Shown here piece after piece: positions 24,019-36,600 of a stretch of DNA of 64,000 nt; the stretch's first letter is position 1, and each line of letters opens with the position of its first letter. Under the pieces are notes generated by a model. It worked only from the letters and a program-made list of their open reading frames with translations. It was not told the origin of the DNA and searched no databases. Position numbers and translations under genes: made by a program. The DNA comes from Nannochloropsis oceanica (lineage: Eukaryota; Sar; Eustigmatophyceae; Eustigmatales; Monodopsidaceae), in assembly GCA_004519485.1 (NCBI GenBank), contig CP038107.1, positions 62,001-126,000 of the forward strand, read 5' to 3'.

Positions 24019-24400
24019 GAATCCACATGCTACCTACGCCAGAAAGACTGATAAAAAGCGATTGCTTGGCCCTGTGATCACTCGGCCCTTTTAAAGCTGA
24101 TTAGACACTTGTCGAATCGCAATCGCTCACTTTGCTGCAACATGCGACCAAGCGACATGCCAAACTATGGGCCCCTCGACTCTTCTCGCTTCCTGGCTCG
24201 CCCTGTTCTTCTTGGAACTCACGTGCCACTAAAGCTCGCGAGAAAAACAAATAGCGACCGCTAGGCGTCTTGCTTTCTTTTGGCCACTTTTGAAGCTGAA
24301 AGACATTTGTTGAACCGCATCGCTCACTTGACCGCAACGAGTTACCAAGCGGCACGCCAAATCATCGGTCCCCACCGAGGCATACGGGCGGTTGAGTTGA
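24019..24400. repeat. Promoter tandem repeat, unit C (about two copies, diverged)
   Basis: Same repeat family as 5756-6290 (AATCGCTCACTTTGCTGCAA, ACTAAAGCTCGCGAGAAA, GGCACGCCAAATCAT), but only about two copies and with many substitutions relative to A/B. One full repeat is therefore missing relative to A and B. Confidence 0.75.
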
Positions 24401-24617
24401 ATGGGAAGCAAGCGTCCACCGCCCGCTTGAAATGAAGTCTGTGATTGTTGGTCAGCCTCTTAAGAGCATTCCATGCTCCGCCTAAGCTATGGCCGTTCAC
24501 ATCCACACTATCACTCTCACACCACCCCTCGCCTTCCCTCCCCCTTTCCTGTAGACTTAGGTGCAAGACGAGCAGAACAGAACACAGGGTCCCAGCTGTC
24601 CGTATCATTTCCGTCCC

Positions 24618-27600
24618 ATGACTTCCGGAGCGACCATGAACGAGGCCGGGCCCCAAGAGGAGTCCCGATGCCGTCGCCGGCGTGTTCTACTGGGCTCGCT
24701 GGGTGCAGTGTGTCTGATCGTCGGTGCCGCGTTGGCCATAACCTTTGCTGGAAAGGGCCAGGGCAAGAATAAGCCGGAGCCGGCGGCCACTGTAGAGGGG
24801 AATTTGTCTCCGATGGGAGACCTTCCAGGCCTTGTGAAGGATTCAGGTGAGAAAACATAAGGGGAGGACGGCAGGAAATGGAGGGTGCACACCCTGTGCG
24901 CAGAACTGACCCCCTGAGTTGACATCTTGGAGCTCTAGTGGTGGTGGTGCTGGTGGTGCTGCCCGTACTATCTGAATTGTGTACAATGTCGAGCCCCCTC
25001 ATTGAATGTATCTTCTTATGCCTTCGACGAACGTATCTTGTGTCCCTGCCATTCTCTTCTTGGCCGCTTTAATCGCATCAAGGGGCAGCTCCGACACCTC
25101 CGGTGCACCGATTCTTTGCCGGCTTTGCTCCCCTAACTCGCTCCTTTTGCCCCTCTCCTTTTCCCCCTCTTGCATCGCTCTGATGATCAGCAGCATTACC
25201 CCTTACCATAACGATTCAATCGTTTCTCTGACACATCTCCGTTTCCCACCACCCTCTCTCCTGCGCTACAGTGCTGTCAACCAACGCGGGCACCACCGGT
25301 GCCGCTCCGAAATCCGTAGGTACGACGGTGACGCCCGCTGTCCCCACAGCATCGAAGGCAGCGCCTGCTGAGGGTACTGGTGACCTCACGTTTCAGAACT
25401 TCCTCGAAACCGGCACGGTGGGAGGCGTTGGCCTCGGCGCGGCACTGGGTGCTTTGCCCGGGGCCTCGACCGTGAATGGAGCCTTCAACGGCTTGGCGAG
25501 TAATTTGGCCAACCTGGCAGGCCTTCGTGTCTGCTCTCCCGTGGATGGTCCTGATCTGGAGCGAATGGTGGCGGGCTCGAGCACTTGCGGCGTCATTCTC
25601 CTGACGAAGGGCTCTATGGTCCCATACTTCACGGAGAACACGATGGTTGTGTCAACCCGCAAGATTATCGTGGGCCACCCTATTGACCTTCCTCAAATTA
25701 GGACGGTAGGGAAACTAGAGCGGGTCTTTGACGTGGTGTCGGGGGGCTCCTTGGACATTCGTTTCGTGAGCGTCTTCAAAGCATACGGCCGAGCACCCTC
25801 AGAGGACCTCCGTATCGTCGCCGGGGGTGTTGCGTTGGTGCGCTTGGGAGGCTTCTTCCGCGGTACGGCCGTGATTTTCCGCGAGCCTACTCAGACTTTC
25901 AAAGCCTTTCAAGGCGCGCTGCAGCGCCCGTATCAGCGTCGCCGCAAGTATGGCGGGCACGTCCTGGTCTTGGGAGGCTCCTTCTTTTGTTACGGATGTC
26001 AGATAATCCGGTGGAACCCTTATGGCGGGATTCTTTTGAACGTTTTCCAGCTTGGTCGTGATTTCTTGGTTGTTGCCGGGACGAGCGTCATGACTGGCGT
26101 CTATCATTTGGCCTTCACACCTTTCGGAAGCGCAGTCAGCGTTGGAAATGCTATCGCTGTCCTGGGCGGCGTCAGTGTTCGCATTGGCGGCGGAACAGAG
26201 GGGGTTGCGATTCTCAAGGGACAATTTGGTAGGTCGTGCGTGGGTGAAGGAGACGAGGGATAGAAGGGGAACAGTAGCAAAAAGGCATTCAATAGCATCA
26301 TGACAGGTCATCATTGGCGAAGTAGGAAAGCCTTGGACGCACGAAAGCCTTGGACGCACCTAACACTCATCCCCAACCAAAATACACACACGAACATAAT
26401 CATACTCGCGCACGACAGGTGCCGGCCAGAATATATTCGTGGGCGGTGGGGTGCTCGTGAATGTGGGCCATCAGCAGCAGACCGCCTTTGTGTGCCTTGT
26501 GCGTGCGGGCTACGGCATGACTGCTATGGGTGCTGGGGTGTTTGTACTTATTGCGGAGCTTGAGAACCGTGCGTGGGGTGTGGCTTCCATCTTCGGTGCC
26601 GGGCAGGTGTACTCCAACGGCGCGGGCGTTATGGACAAGACTGGTGGAGAGGTCGTCAACAGTGCTATTTCGGCCTTCCAAGCCCTGGCCGGCGGGTCCG
26701 CGTACGTCAGATTTCTCTCTCTATACCCCGTTCCTTCTCTCATGTTTCATTGCTTACAGAGGAGACTAGAGTGTGTTTTTGTCTTGCTGAAATATATGCA
26801 ATACCTTTTGGGGGTTGTGTGACAGGAAGCGGCCAAGGTACAGCACTCACTCCATCCATATTTTTTTCCTCCTTCTATTTCTCCCACCCATGATAGCTAT
26901 TTGGGCGCGGGTGACATGAACATTGTGGGCGAACAGTTTGCGCGACTTGCTTTAACCCTGGACCAGAATGGCGTTGGCATGACTTTCTTTAACGGGGCTG
27001 GGCACGGAACTATGATCTACGTCCCCAGTTTGGTGATTTGCCTCGTCCGTTCTCAGAAGATTCTCGGTGCCGAGGTACGTCTGGCTATGCGAGATGCGAA
27101 TTCCGTCTGTCCGTTTCGCGTTTTTGATGATCGATGTGTCTGTCGGTCCCTCTCCTCTGATTCTAATTTTGGTTTTTGTCCTTGTCCTCGTATGTATTGT
27201 TTCGCCTCTCTGTGTTTCCTGTATCGATTGTGTTTGTGCCCGCAACCTACTTGTCTCTGCACTCATCCACGGACTCTTAACTGAGTGCTCTCGCGGGACT
27301 GAACCCTGGTAGTTGAAGGGCTTGTCTGTAATCTGTCGGCGTTTTTTCCTCACACACACACACTCTCCCCATCGCTTTCTTCGATGAATATGCCCCCCCA
27401 TGAAGTGTGGTCTCATATATCTCTTTGATGTCTCACTCCAACTTGTTTAGGTCTTCCAAGGAGCCGGGTTTCACACAGAAGTCAACAATACACGCTGGAC
27501 AATTCAATTGGTGAATGCGCAAATGCCGGGTTATGAAGGCTGGATCGGGCTGGGTGCCTCTCTGATGATCCGGTCGCGGACCACTGTCAGGCGTCTGGTG

Positions 27601-29304
27601 AACTACCGCGCTGCCAAGAAAGTGGCTTGGGTGGTGAATGGGGTCGGTGTCAACGAATCGCTGAGGAGCAACTTCAACATTTTTACCGACAAGAACGGCA
27701 CGACAGTCCTGAAGCCGCACGCTAAAAATGGCAAGCACCGACTCCTGGAAGCTGTGGATGAACTTGTGAGCAGTGCTGCCAGCACATCCAACAGGCGGGC
27801 CCTTATTAAAGGTTTTAGTCGTCCTGCTTTGAGCATGGCCGACAGTGTGATGGACTCGAAGAAGGTTCAGCCTCCTAACCCCGGGATTCTGGCCGAAAAA
27901 CTGCAGGCCCTGGTGTCGGGTTTGAAGAATAAACGCCGTCTCAAAGGGCAAGCCGCGGTCAACCCCACCCGTATCATGAACATGTTCCAAGGCCTGTCGC
28001 CAGCCTCGCTCATGAAAGCTTGGCAAGAGGCCGTGGACGAGACTAACAACAACAATGCTCTCGGTAGCAACACCAACGATCGTGCCTTGGCTGCAGGAAA
28101 CGATGCCGACGAGGTGGACGCCGACGGCCGGTGGGGCGAACAGGTGTACGTGGGCGGCGGTGATGCCTCGCAGTGTGTGCTGTGCGGGGTCGGTCCCGGG
28201 ACGACCGAGTCCCACTGGAACAGGGACGCAGGCGACGACCCAGCCACCTGCCATATCACGGAGGCATGCACTCCTGCAGATTCAGTCCAAGGCATCATGG
28301 GGAAGCTCAGAGGAGCCTTGCCGGATGGGGAAGACTTAGTATTGTCGCCCGCGGCGAAGGGCTGGGCCAAGACGGTGGGCTCCAAGTACACGGCGCGTCT
28401 CTTGCAAGATATCGACGATCACCAGGCGGAGAATCCCGGGGCGGATATCAAGCTGCCGGACACGAACATTTTGACCTACGACATTTTCCTGTACTGCCCC
28501 GTGGCCGATGCGGAGTGTGAGTATAGCCAGGCAAACATGAAGGCGGCATTCCAAGACTATCTCGACGATGTGGCGCAGGAGGAGACTGCGTTCAAGATTT
28601 CGTCGGCGACTGCAGCGGTGCATCCGGCTATCTCTAAAATTGTGAATGATGCTGATGAAAGCTTCGTGTCGGCCATTGGGGCGCCGGCGCTAGAGGGGTG
28701 TGGGAAGGGCCTCTCGTTTTCTCTTTTCGTGACGGCGCCCGACAAATCTTCGGTGACGGATGTGAAGACTATCCTGGAAAAAGCAGGTACCGACAGTGAT
28801 GAACTTCTGGCCTTCATCAACGACCAAGGGGAGCAGGAAGCATCCTTCTGCAGCGTGAGCGTGACGAAGCGCTCAGCAATGTTTTTCCCGTCCGTGGACA
28901 CGGCGGCAGGGAAGAGCTTCTATCAGAAGCTTTACACGGGCAACGCGCTGGATTCCGGGAGCCTCTGGCCCGACATCACGGTGGTGTCGGCGCACGAGGT
29001 GGCCCCCGTTCAGCACGCAGTGGCGGATCAGTCCTACACACTTTTGTTGGAGGGCTTTGCCATGAAGGCGGAAGTGGTGGTGGAGCTGTTCCAGGGCACG
29101 CAGAGCAGCGGGGTGGAGGTGGCCAGGGTCCCTGGTGGCATGGGCATCGGCGAGACACGCGAGGTGGCTTGGACGGCTCCTGCGCCCATGAATGGGGACG
29201 GTGGGAATCGGGCTTACGTGCGCGCCTACCACGTTGGGATGCCGGGCATCTTTGCACAGAGCGAGGTCTTTGATCTCTTGCCCTTGTCTGTGCTGGATGA
29301 CTAA
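24618..29304 (+). CDS. Type II membrane surface protein with beta-helix and Kre9/KNH-like domain (copy C)
   Basis: Exons 24618-24846, 25272-26228, 26419-26701, 26897-27074, 27451-29304; 1,166 aa. Layout and phases are as in copy A. It differs clearly from A/B in the stalk (a seven-residue deletion), in many beta-helix positions, in introns 3 and 4 (intron 4 is about 376 bases against 168 in A) and in the first half of exon 5 (an inserted Asn-rich NNNNALGSN stretch). From about 28740 to the stop and beyond it is identical to A and B. An in-frame ATG exists 57 bases upstream, but A and B lack it, so I keep the common MTSGAT start. Confidence 0.85.
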
Positions 29305-30777
29305 GCTCCCTGCGAAGCATTTCACACCGTGGAGGCGCGACAGTCCGACAGTCGTAAGGGGTGGAGGAATGAGAAGAGGATGGGAAAAGAGGGAGGCGTA
29401 ATGAAAAAGAGTACTATGAGGCATTTCCAGGCATACATTTACGATTGATGTGTCCTTGCGCGAGGAGGAGGAGGGAAAGACAAAACCACCGACCTAGAAG
29501 GAGTAGATGAAGATGGGACGACTGAGGAATGGGAATAGAGAGAGAGAACTCAGCAGGAAGAGCGCAGCAGAGATCATGAGACAGATAGACAGGAAGCGCA
29601 TATGAGGGCGAGAAGAGAGTGAGGGTCCAGGAAGAGGAGTGGAGACAAGGACGATGGAGGGACGGAAGAGCGAGCAATGACGGGTCTCTGGGGGTGGGAT
29701 TGCTTGATTGATATATGTATGTATATTCATATGTATGAGAGATGCGAAAGCAGATAGAAGACGGATGTTATACAACGTTGAAACCATTTCCCCTTGTGGG
29801 GAGTGGTTTGGATGAGCAAAGGTCCTCTTGATGCCCCCCTAAGAGGTGTGGACTTGGAAGGGAAAGTGCATGTACGCTGCTCCAACCACATAGTCAAAAT
29901 CGAGATATTTAATTGTTTTAAAACCCTTTACCCCTAAGTACAATACGGCGACGGTGTGCAATAAAAATGAAAGCAGCAGTTTAATCTTGGTTGGAAGGGT
30001 AGTCAACCCGAAAGTACAATTGTCATGGGGGCCTGTCAAATACATAGAAAATAAGAGATAGGACTATTGCACAGACGCCTCTGCAAATCAACGACAAACG
30101 ATTGCAAAATAAAGTAAACTGCACGTGATTTTTATGATCACATCTTGTTGCTTGCTTCGGAAAATATCCACAGGAATGTGGTAGAGGTGTTGCTTCCCTT
30201 GTTCTTAGTGTCGCTCGACGGCCACTTTATTGTAGGACAAGGCCTCCATATCTAGCCGTCGAAGTAGTCTTTACGGCATATCCGCCATCCCTTTTGACAC
30301 AGATGCCTGCAAGCCTATCACTCAAAATATCCAAAATAGAAAAAGGAAAAAGATCAGTCCCCGCTAAGCGCATGTGCATAAAATATAAGCTATACTTGCG
30401 CACATGCCCATGCATGATTGCCAATTCATTACAAGGCTACGAGTCGATCCAAAAACCTGTGTAGTGAAGGAACGTCAACAAAGCTGATTGGTCGTTTACG
30501 ATCCACAAGTCTCGTTTGTTTGACTAAGAACGCCACCTAGAAGCATGCCGCTTGTAGCAGCCAATAAGCGAGGATAATAGCTCAGCACTTCGGTCTACCT
30601 CCAAATAGCATTATTCAATCTTTACACACGTTATTTCTTCCTTCTTTATCACAAAACGCTTGTGGATTTCGATCACCGGTAACAGAATTGTCAATAAACC
30701 TTTCTCGCATCCCGCCTTAGCCCTTCCCCCTGTCTCCCCTTTTATGTCCTGTCGCTTCCCTCGGTTCTCCTTCTTCT
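29305..30777. other. Convergent 3' spacer of unit C
   Basis: Same as the spacers of A and B, with isolated differences. No gene supported. Confidence 0.6.
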
Positions 30778-32577
30778 TTACTGGTCGCCCATGGAAGCCC
30801 CGACTCCGAAGAGCATGCTGGGATCCGTGAGCACCCTATGTAATGGTTGTGTAGAAATACAAAGTAAGTGCCTGTGCTGCTTGCCTTTTTCTCCCTTCCC
30901 CTTCTCTGCTTTTCTCTCTTTGAACGTACTTTTTCACAAGAGGGTCGTCGCCCGTGATGAGGTCGAAGAACGCCGGATCCTCGTCCATGGTGATTTGGCG
31001 GAGCTGCTCGACGATGTCCGGTACTTTGCCCTTGAGCTCCGAGAGATCGATAGCTGGGCGGGGGTTAGAGAGTGGGGAAGAAAAGGGTGAATCATTGAGA
31101 GAGAAACTTTGTCATCCAGAGTGACGAAATTTAGTCACCCAGCAGAAATGACGCTTGATATTGATTAGAACAAAGCCGTGGCTATCGCAAGGAAGGTGTG
31201 ATGGGGGGAAAAACTAGACGAGGCGGGGAGTGGTTGTTGGAGTGGAGTATCACGTAGAAAGTTGACTGAGACCAGACATTTCAGAGAAAGAATAGCAAAG
31301 GACATTCATCCGCAAGCATGTAGCCTTCCCACAACTCATTTCATCGCATACGAAAGCCCCCAGGAATAGCTATACAGAATGAAAGAGGTCACGTAGGTGA
31401 GGATAAACGCCCCATTCACACACCCACATATTGCGAAAAGTATCGTGTGCTTACCTCCATTCCACAAGCTGTCGGCCACGTTGTCTTGAAGTTCATCGAC
31501 GGCGGCAGAGTCGCCATTCTGTGGGTGGGGTACACGTTAAATTCATATGAGAAATGTCAGCCGAGGGATAAGGAACGCAATGAAGGGATGACGTATCGCC
31601 ACACAAAGACAGAAACATACCTCGACGCGGGCGACAAGCTCAGTCATGCGCCGTTCCTCCGTCGTCAAGGCCCGGTGGGTGCCATCAGCCTGCAGAGTGC
31701 TGGGCTGCATTGAGTTCGCGACCTTCTGCATGGTTTCGGCTAGAGCGACGGGGTTCGCCATGTCTTTCATGCCCTTGATGGCCGTCGCCACAAACTTGCG
31801 ATAGGTCTCAAGGATGGCCATGCTCTATAATTTCGATGAAGTGCGTATGTGATGGAATGAGAAAGACGTGATGTCAGGGATGGAGGCAAAGGAAAAAAGG
31901 AAGCACATACGAAAAGCGAGCATTTGATCTTCTCCAAGGGAAGGATACAAGAGCTGCTTGATTCTCTCCCTTTTTGAAGAGAAGGACGCCGAGGGTCTGT
32001 GGAGGGGAAGGAATGCATACTTTTCTTAGATTCGCTTTCTCTTGTAATACGTACATCTGTTTTCGTGAAGTCCTCTTTGGCCTTGGCTCTCAAGGCCTTC
32101 ACGCCGGGTAACACATTGAACAAGGGTGTGGCTGCAGGAAGAGGATGGAAGAGGGAGGAAGGGCGGGCGGGCGCAGGGAAACGGGGAAAATGCTGAGTGA
32201 CGAGCCACAGGTCGTTGCCTTTTCGTCTGTTCCATGAGCACAGTCTCTCCCTCTGTCTTACCTTGCAACATCGCGTAAGTGGTGTCCGGATCACTGAAAA
32301 TCTCTTTCACCTCATTGCCCAAGCTCATGTCAACGACTAGGTTGGCGTGATCGCCATTCATAAGGCGTTTGGCGCTCTTGAGGATGGGATCAGTGGCCCA
32401 CGAGTCTTGTATTTCATGGTCGCTGATAAAGGCCTTTGCTGTCGCCGCCGTGGTCGTGGTGTCTCCCTGAAGCATGCGCTTGACACGATTCAAGGGGCCA
32501 CCGTTCTTGTCCGAGGCCTGGCCCATGGCAGTGGCGACCACGAGCACGGCGGCGAGGCGAAGACCAAGAAAGCGCAT
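30778..32577 (-). CDS. Small secreted protein of unknown function (copy C)
   Basis: Seven exons at copy B positions plus 8,985: 32577-32262, 32131-32055, 31996-31911, 31822-31621, 31518-31455, 31053-30930, 30835-30778. It encodes the same 308-aa signal-peptide protein. The one exonic change I saw (GCA to GCT in exon 3) is silent; other changes fall in introns. The gene is intact. It is the last copy; unit D has none. Confidence 0.75.
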
Positions 32578-32637
32578 ATTTTGGGGAAAGGAATACAACG
32601 TGTGTGTTGCTGTCTATGTAGATGAGAGTAGAGAACG

Positions 32638-33003
32638 GAGGAGAAGAGCTTTGTGAGTGCTGATGAGTAGCCCGAGCAATAGAGCACCATACCGTAGCGA
32701 CGGAAGGGTGAGCAAGGGGGAAAGGCCACAGGTAAAGTTCCTTGTATTGCGCCTCCTCTTCCCCTTGCTACCTATTTTCGCCGTCGAGCCTGTCGTGACT
32801 ACGTGTCTCACACCAAGCATGGCAGAGGGCACTGTTGGCCAGCCGCGTGACGGGGCGCATGCGACACAAGTCAAAGCGTTGGACTCTCATGTGACCGAGC
32901 GCAAACGAGAAACCAGGTTTTTGAATCGGTTGAGTGCAGTGGGCAACCAGCAAAACTGCTGAGGACAGTATTTACTGGCTTTCTGGCTCCCCCTGTTCTT
33001 CTT
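32638..33003. repeat. R1 repeat, C/D junction
   Basis: Third near-identical single R1 copy upstream of the minus-strand gene, followed directly by the unit D promoter repeats. Confidence 0.8.
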
Positions 33004-33385
33004 GAATCCACATGCTTCCTACGCCAGAAAGACTGATAAAAAGCGATTGCTTGGCCCTGTGATCACTCGGCCCTTTTAAAGCTGATTAGACGCTTGTCGA
33101 ATCGCAATCGCTCACTTTGCTGCAACATGCGACCAAGAGACATGCCAAACTATGGGCCCCTCGACTCTACTCGCTTCCTGGCTCGCCCTGTTCTTCTTGA
33201 AACTCACGTGCCACTAAAGCTCGCGAGAAAAACAAATAGCGACCGCTAGGCGTCTTGCTTTCTTTTGGCCACTTTTGAAGCTGAAAGACATTTGTTGAAC
33301 CGCATCGCTCACTTGACCGCAACGAGTTACCAAGCGGCACGCCAAATCATCGGTCCCCACCGAGGCATACGGGCGGTTGAGTTGA
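33004..33385. repeat. Promoter tandem repeat, unit D (about two copies)
   Basis: Nearly identical to 24019-24400 in unit C; about two copies of the promoter repeat rather than three. Confidence 0.75.
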
Positions 33386-33602
33386 ATGGGAAGCAAGCGT
33401 CCACCGCCCGCTTGAAATGAAGTCTGTGATTGTTGGTCGGCCTCTTAAGAGCATTCCATGCTCCGCGTAAGCTATGGCCGTTCACATCCACACTATCACT
33501 CTCACACCTCTCCTCGCCTTCCCTCCCCCTTTCCTGTAGACTAAGGTGCAAGACGAGCAGAACAGAACACAGGGTCCCAGCTGTCCGTATCATTTCCGTC
33601 CC

Positions 33603-36600
33603 ATGACTTCCGGAGCGACCATGAACGAGGCCGGGCCCCAAGAGGAGTCCCGACGCCGTCGCCGGCGTGTTCTACTGGGCTCGCTGGGTGCAGTGTGTCT
33701 GATCGTCGGTGCCGCGTTGGCCATAACCTTTGCTGGAAAGGGCCAGGGCAAGAATAAGCCGGAGCCGGCGGCCACTGTAGAGGGGAATTTGTCTCCGATG
33801 GGAGACCTTCCAGGCCTTGTGAAGGATTCAGGTGAGAAAACATAAGGGGAGGACGGCAGGAAATGGAGGGTGCACACCCTGTGCGCAGAACTGACCCCCT
33901 GAGTTGACCTCTTGGAGCTCTAGTGGTGGTAGTGCTGGTGGTGCTGCCCGTACTATCTGAATTGTGTACAATGTCGAGCCCCCTCATTGAATGTATCTTC
34001 TTATGCCTTCGACGAACGTATCTTGTGTCCCTGCCATTCTCTTCTTGGCCGCTTTAATCGCATCAAGGGGCAGCTCCGACACCTCCGGTGCACCGATTCT
34101 TTGCCGGCTTTGCTTCCCTAACTCGCTCCTTTTGCCCTCTCCTTTTCCCCCTCTTGCACCGCTCTGATGATCAGCAGCATTACCCCTTACCATAACGATT
34201 CAATCGTTTCTCTGACACATCTCCGTTTCCCACCTCCCTCTCTCCTGCGCTACAGTGCTGTCAACCAACGCGGGCACCACCGGTGCCGCTCCGAAATCCG
34301 TAGGTACGACGGTGACGCCCGCTGTCCCCACAGCATCGAAGGCAGCGCCTGCTGAGGGTACTGGCGACCTCACGTTTCAGAACTTCCTCGAAACCGGCAC
34401 GGTGGGAGGCGTTGGCCTCGGCGCGGCACTGGGTGCTTTGCCCGGGGCCTCGACCGTGAATGGAGCCTTCAACGGCTTGGCGAGTAATTTGGCCAACCTG
34501 GCAGGCCTTCGTGTCTGCTCTCCCGTGGATGGTCCTGATCTGGAGCGAATGGTGGCGGGCTCGAGCACTTGCGGCGTCATTCTCCTGACGAAGGGCTCTA
34601 TGGTCCCATACTTCACGGAGAACACGATGGTTGTGTCAACCCGCAAGATTATCGTGGGCCACCCTATTGACCTTCCTCAAATTAGGACGGTAGGGAAACT
34701 AGAGCGGGTCTTTGACGTGGTGTCGGGGGGCTCCTTGGACATTCGTTTCGTGAGCGTCTTCAAAGCATACGGCCGAGCACCCTCAGAGGACCTCCGTATC
34801 GTCGCCGGGGGTGTTGCGTTGGTGCGCTTGGGAGGCTTCTTCCGCGGTACGGCCGTGATTTTCCGCGAGCCTACTCAGACTTTCAAAGCCTTTCAAGGCG
34901 CGCTGGAGCGCCCCTATCAGCGTCGCCGCAAGTATGGCGGGCACGTCCTGGTCTTGGGAGGCTCCTTCTTTTGTTACGGATGTCAGATAATCCGGTGGAA
35001 CCCTTATGGCGGGATTCTTTTGAACGTTTTCCAGCTTGGTCGTGATTTCTTGGTTGTTGCCGGGACGAGCGTCATGACTGGCGTCTATCATTTGGCCTTC
35101 ACACCTTTCGGAAGCGCAGTCAGCGTTGGAAATGCTATCGCTGTCCTGGGCGGCGTCAGTGTTCGCATTGGCGGCGGAACAGAGGGGGTTGCGATTCTCA
35201 AGGGACAATTTGGTAGGTCGTGCGTGGGTGAAGGAGACGAGGGATAGAAGGGGAACAGTAGCAAAAAGGCATTCAATAGCATCATGACAGGTCATCATTG
35301 GCGAAGTAGGAAAGCCTTGGACGCACGAAAGCCTTGGACGCACCTAACACTCATCCCCAACCAAAATACACACACGAACATAATCATACTCGCGCACGAC
35401 AGGTGCCGGCCAGAATATATTCGTGGGCGGTGGGGTGCTCGTGAATGTGGGCCATCAGCAGCAGACCGCCTTTGTGTGCCTTGTGCGTGCGGGCTACGGC
35501 ATGACTGCTATGGGTGCTGGGGTGTTTGTACTTATTGCGGAGCTTGAGAACCGTGCGTGGGGTGTGGCTTCCATCTTCGGTGCCGGGCAGGTGTACTCCA
35601 ACGGCGCGGGCGTTATGGACAAGACTGGTGGAGAGGTCGTCAACAGTGCTATTTCGGCCTTCCAAGCCCTGGCCGGCGGGTCCGCGTACGTCAGATTTCT
35701 CTCTCTATACCCCGTTCCTTCTCTCATGTTTCATTGCTTACAGAGGAGACTAGAGTGTGTTTTTGTCTTGCTGAAATATATGCAATACCTTTTGGGGGTT
35801 GTGTGACAGGAAGCGGCCAAGGTACAGCACTCACTCCATCCATATTTTTTTCCTCCTTCTATTTCTCCCACCCATGATAGCTATTTGGGCGCGGGTGACA
35901 TGAACATTGTGGGCGAACAGTTTGCGCGACTTGCTTTAACCCTGGACCAGAATGGCGTTGGCATGACTTTCTTTAACGGGGCTGGGCACGGAACTATGAT
36001 CTACGTCCCCAGTTTGGTGATTTGCCTCGTCCGTTCTCAGAAGATTCTCGGTGCCGAGGTACGTCTGGCTATGCGAGATGCGAATTCCGTCTGTCCGTTT
36101 CGCGTTTTTGATGATCGATGTGTCTGTCGGTCCCTCTCCTCTGATTCTAATTTTGGTTTTTGTCCTTGTCCTCGTATGTATTGTTTCGCCTCTCTGTGTT
36201 TCCTGTATCGATTGTGTTTGTGCCCGCAACCTACCTGTCTCTGCACTCATCCACGGACTCTTAACTGAGTGCTCTCGCGGGACTGAACCCTGGTAGTTGA
36301 AGGGCTTGTCTGTAATCTGTCGGCGTTTTTTCCTCACACACACACACTCTCCCTATCGCTTTCTTCGATGAATATGCCCCCCCATGAAGTGTGGTCTCAT
36401 ATATCTCTTTGATGTCTCACTCCAACTTGTTTAGGTCTTCCAAGGAGCCGGGTTTCACACAGAAGTCAACAATACACGCTGGACAATTCAATTGGTGAAT
36501 GCGCAAATGCCGGGTTATGAAGGCTGGATCGGGCTGGGTGCCTCTCTGATGATCCGGTCGCGGACCACTGTCAGGCGTCTGGTGAACTACCGCGCTGCCA

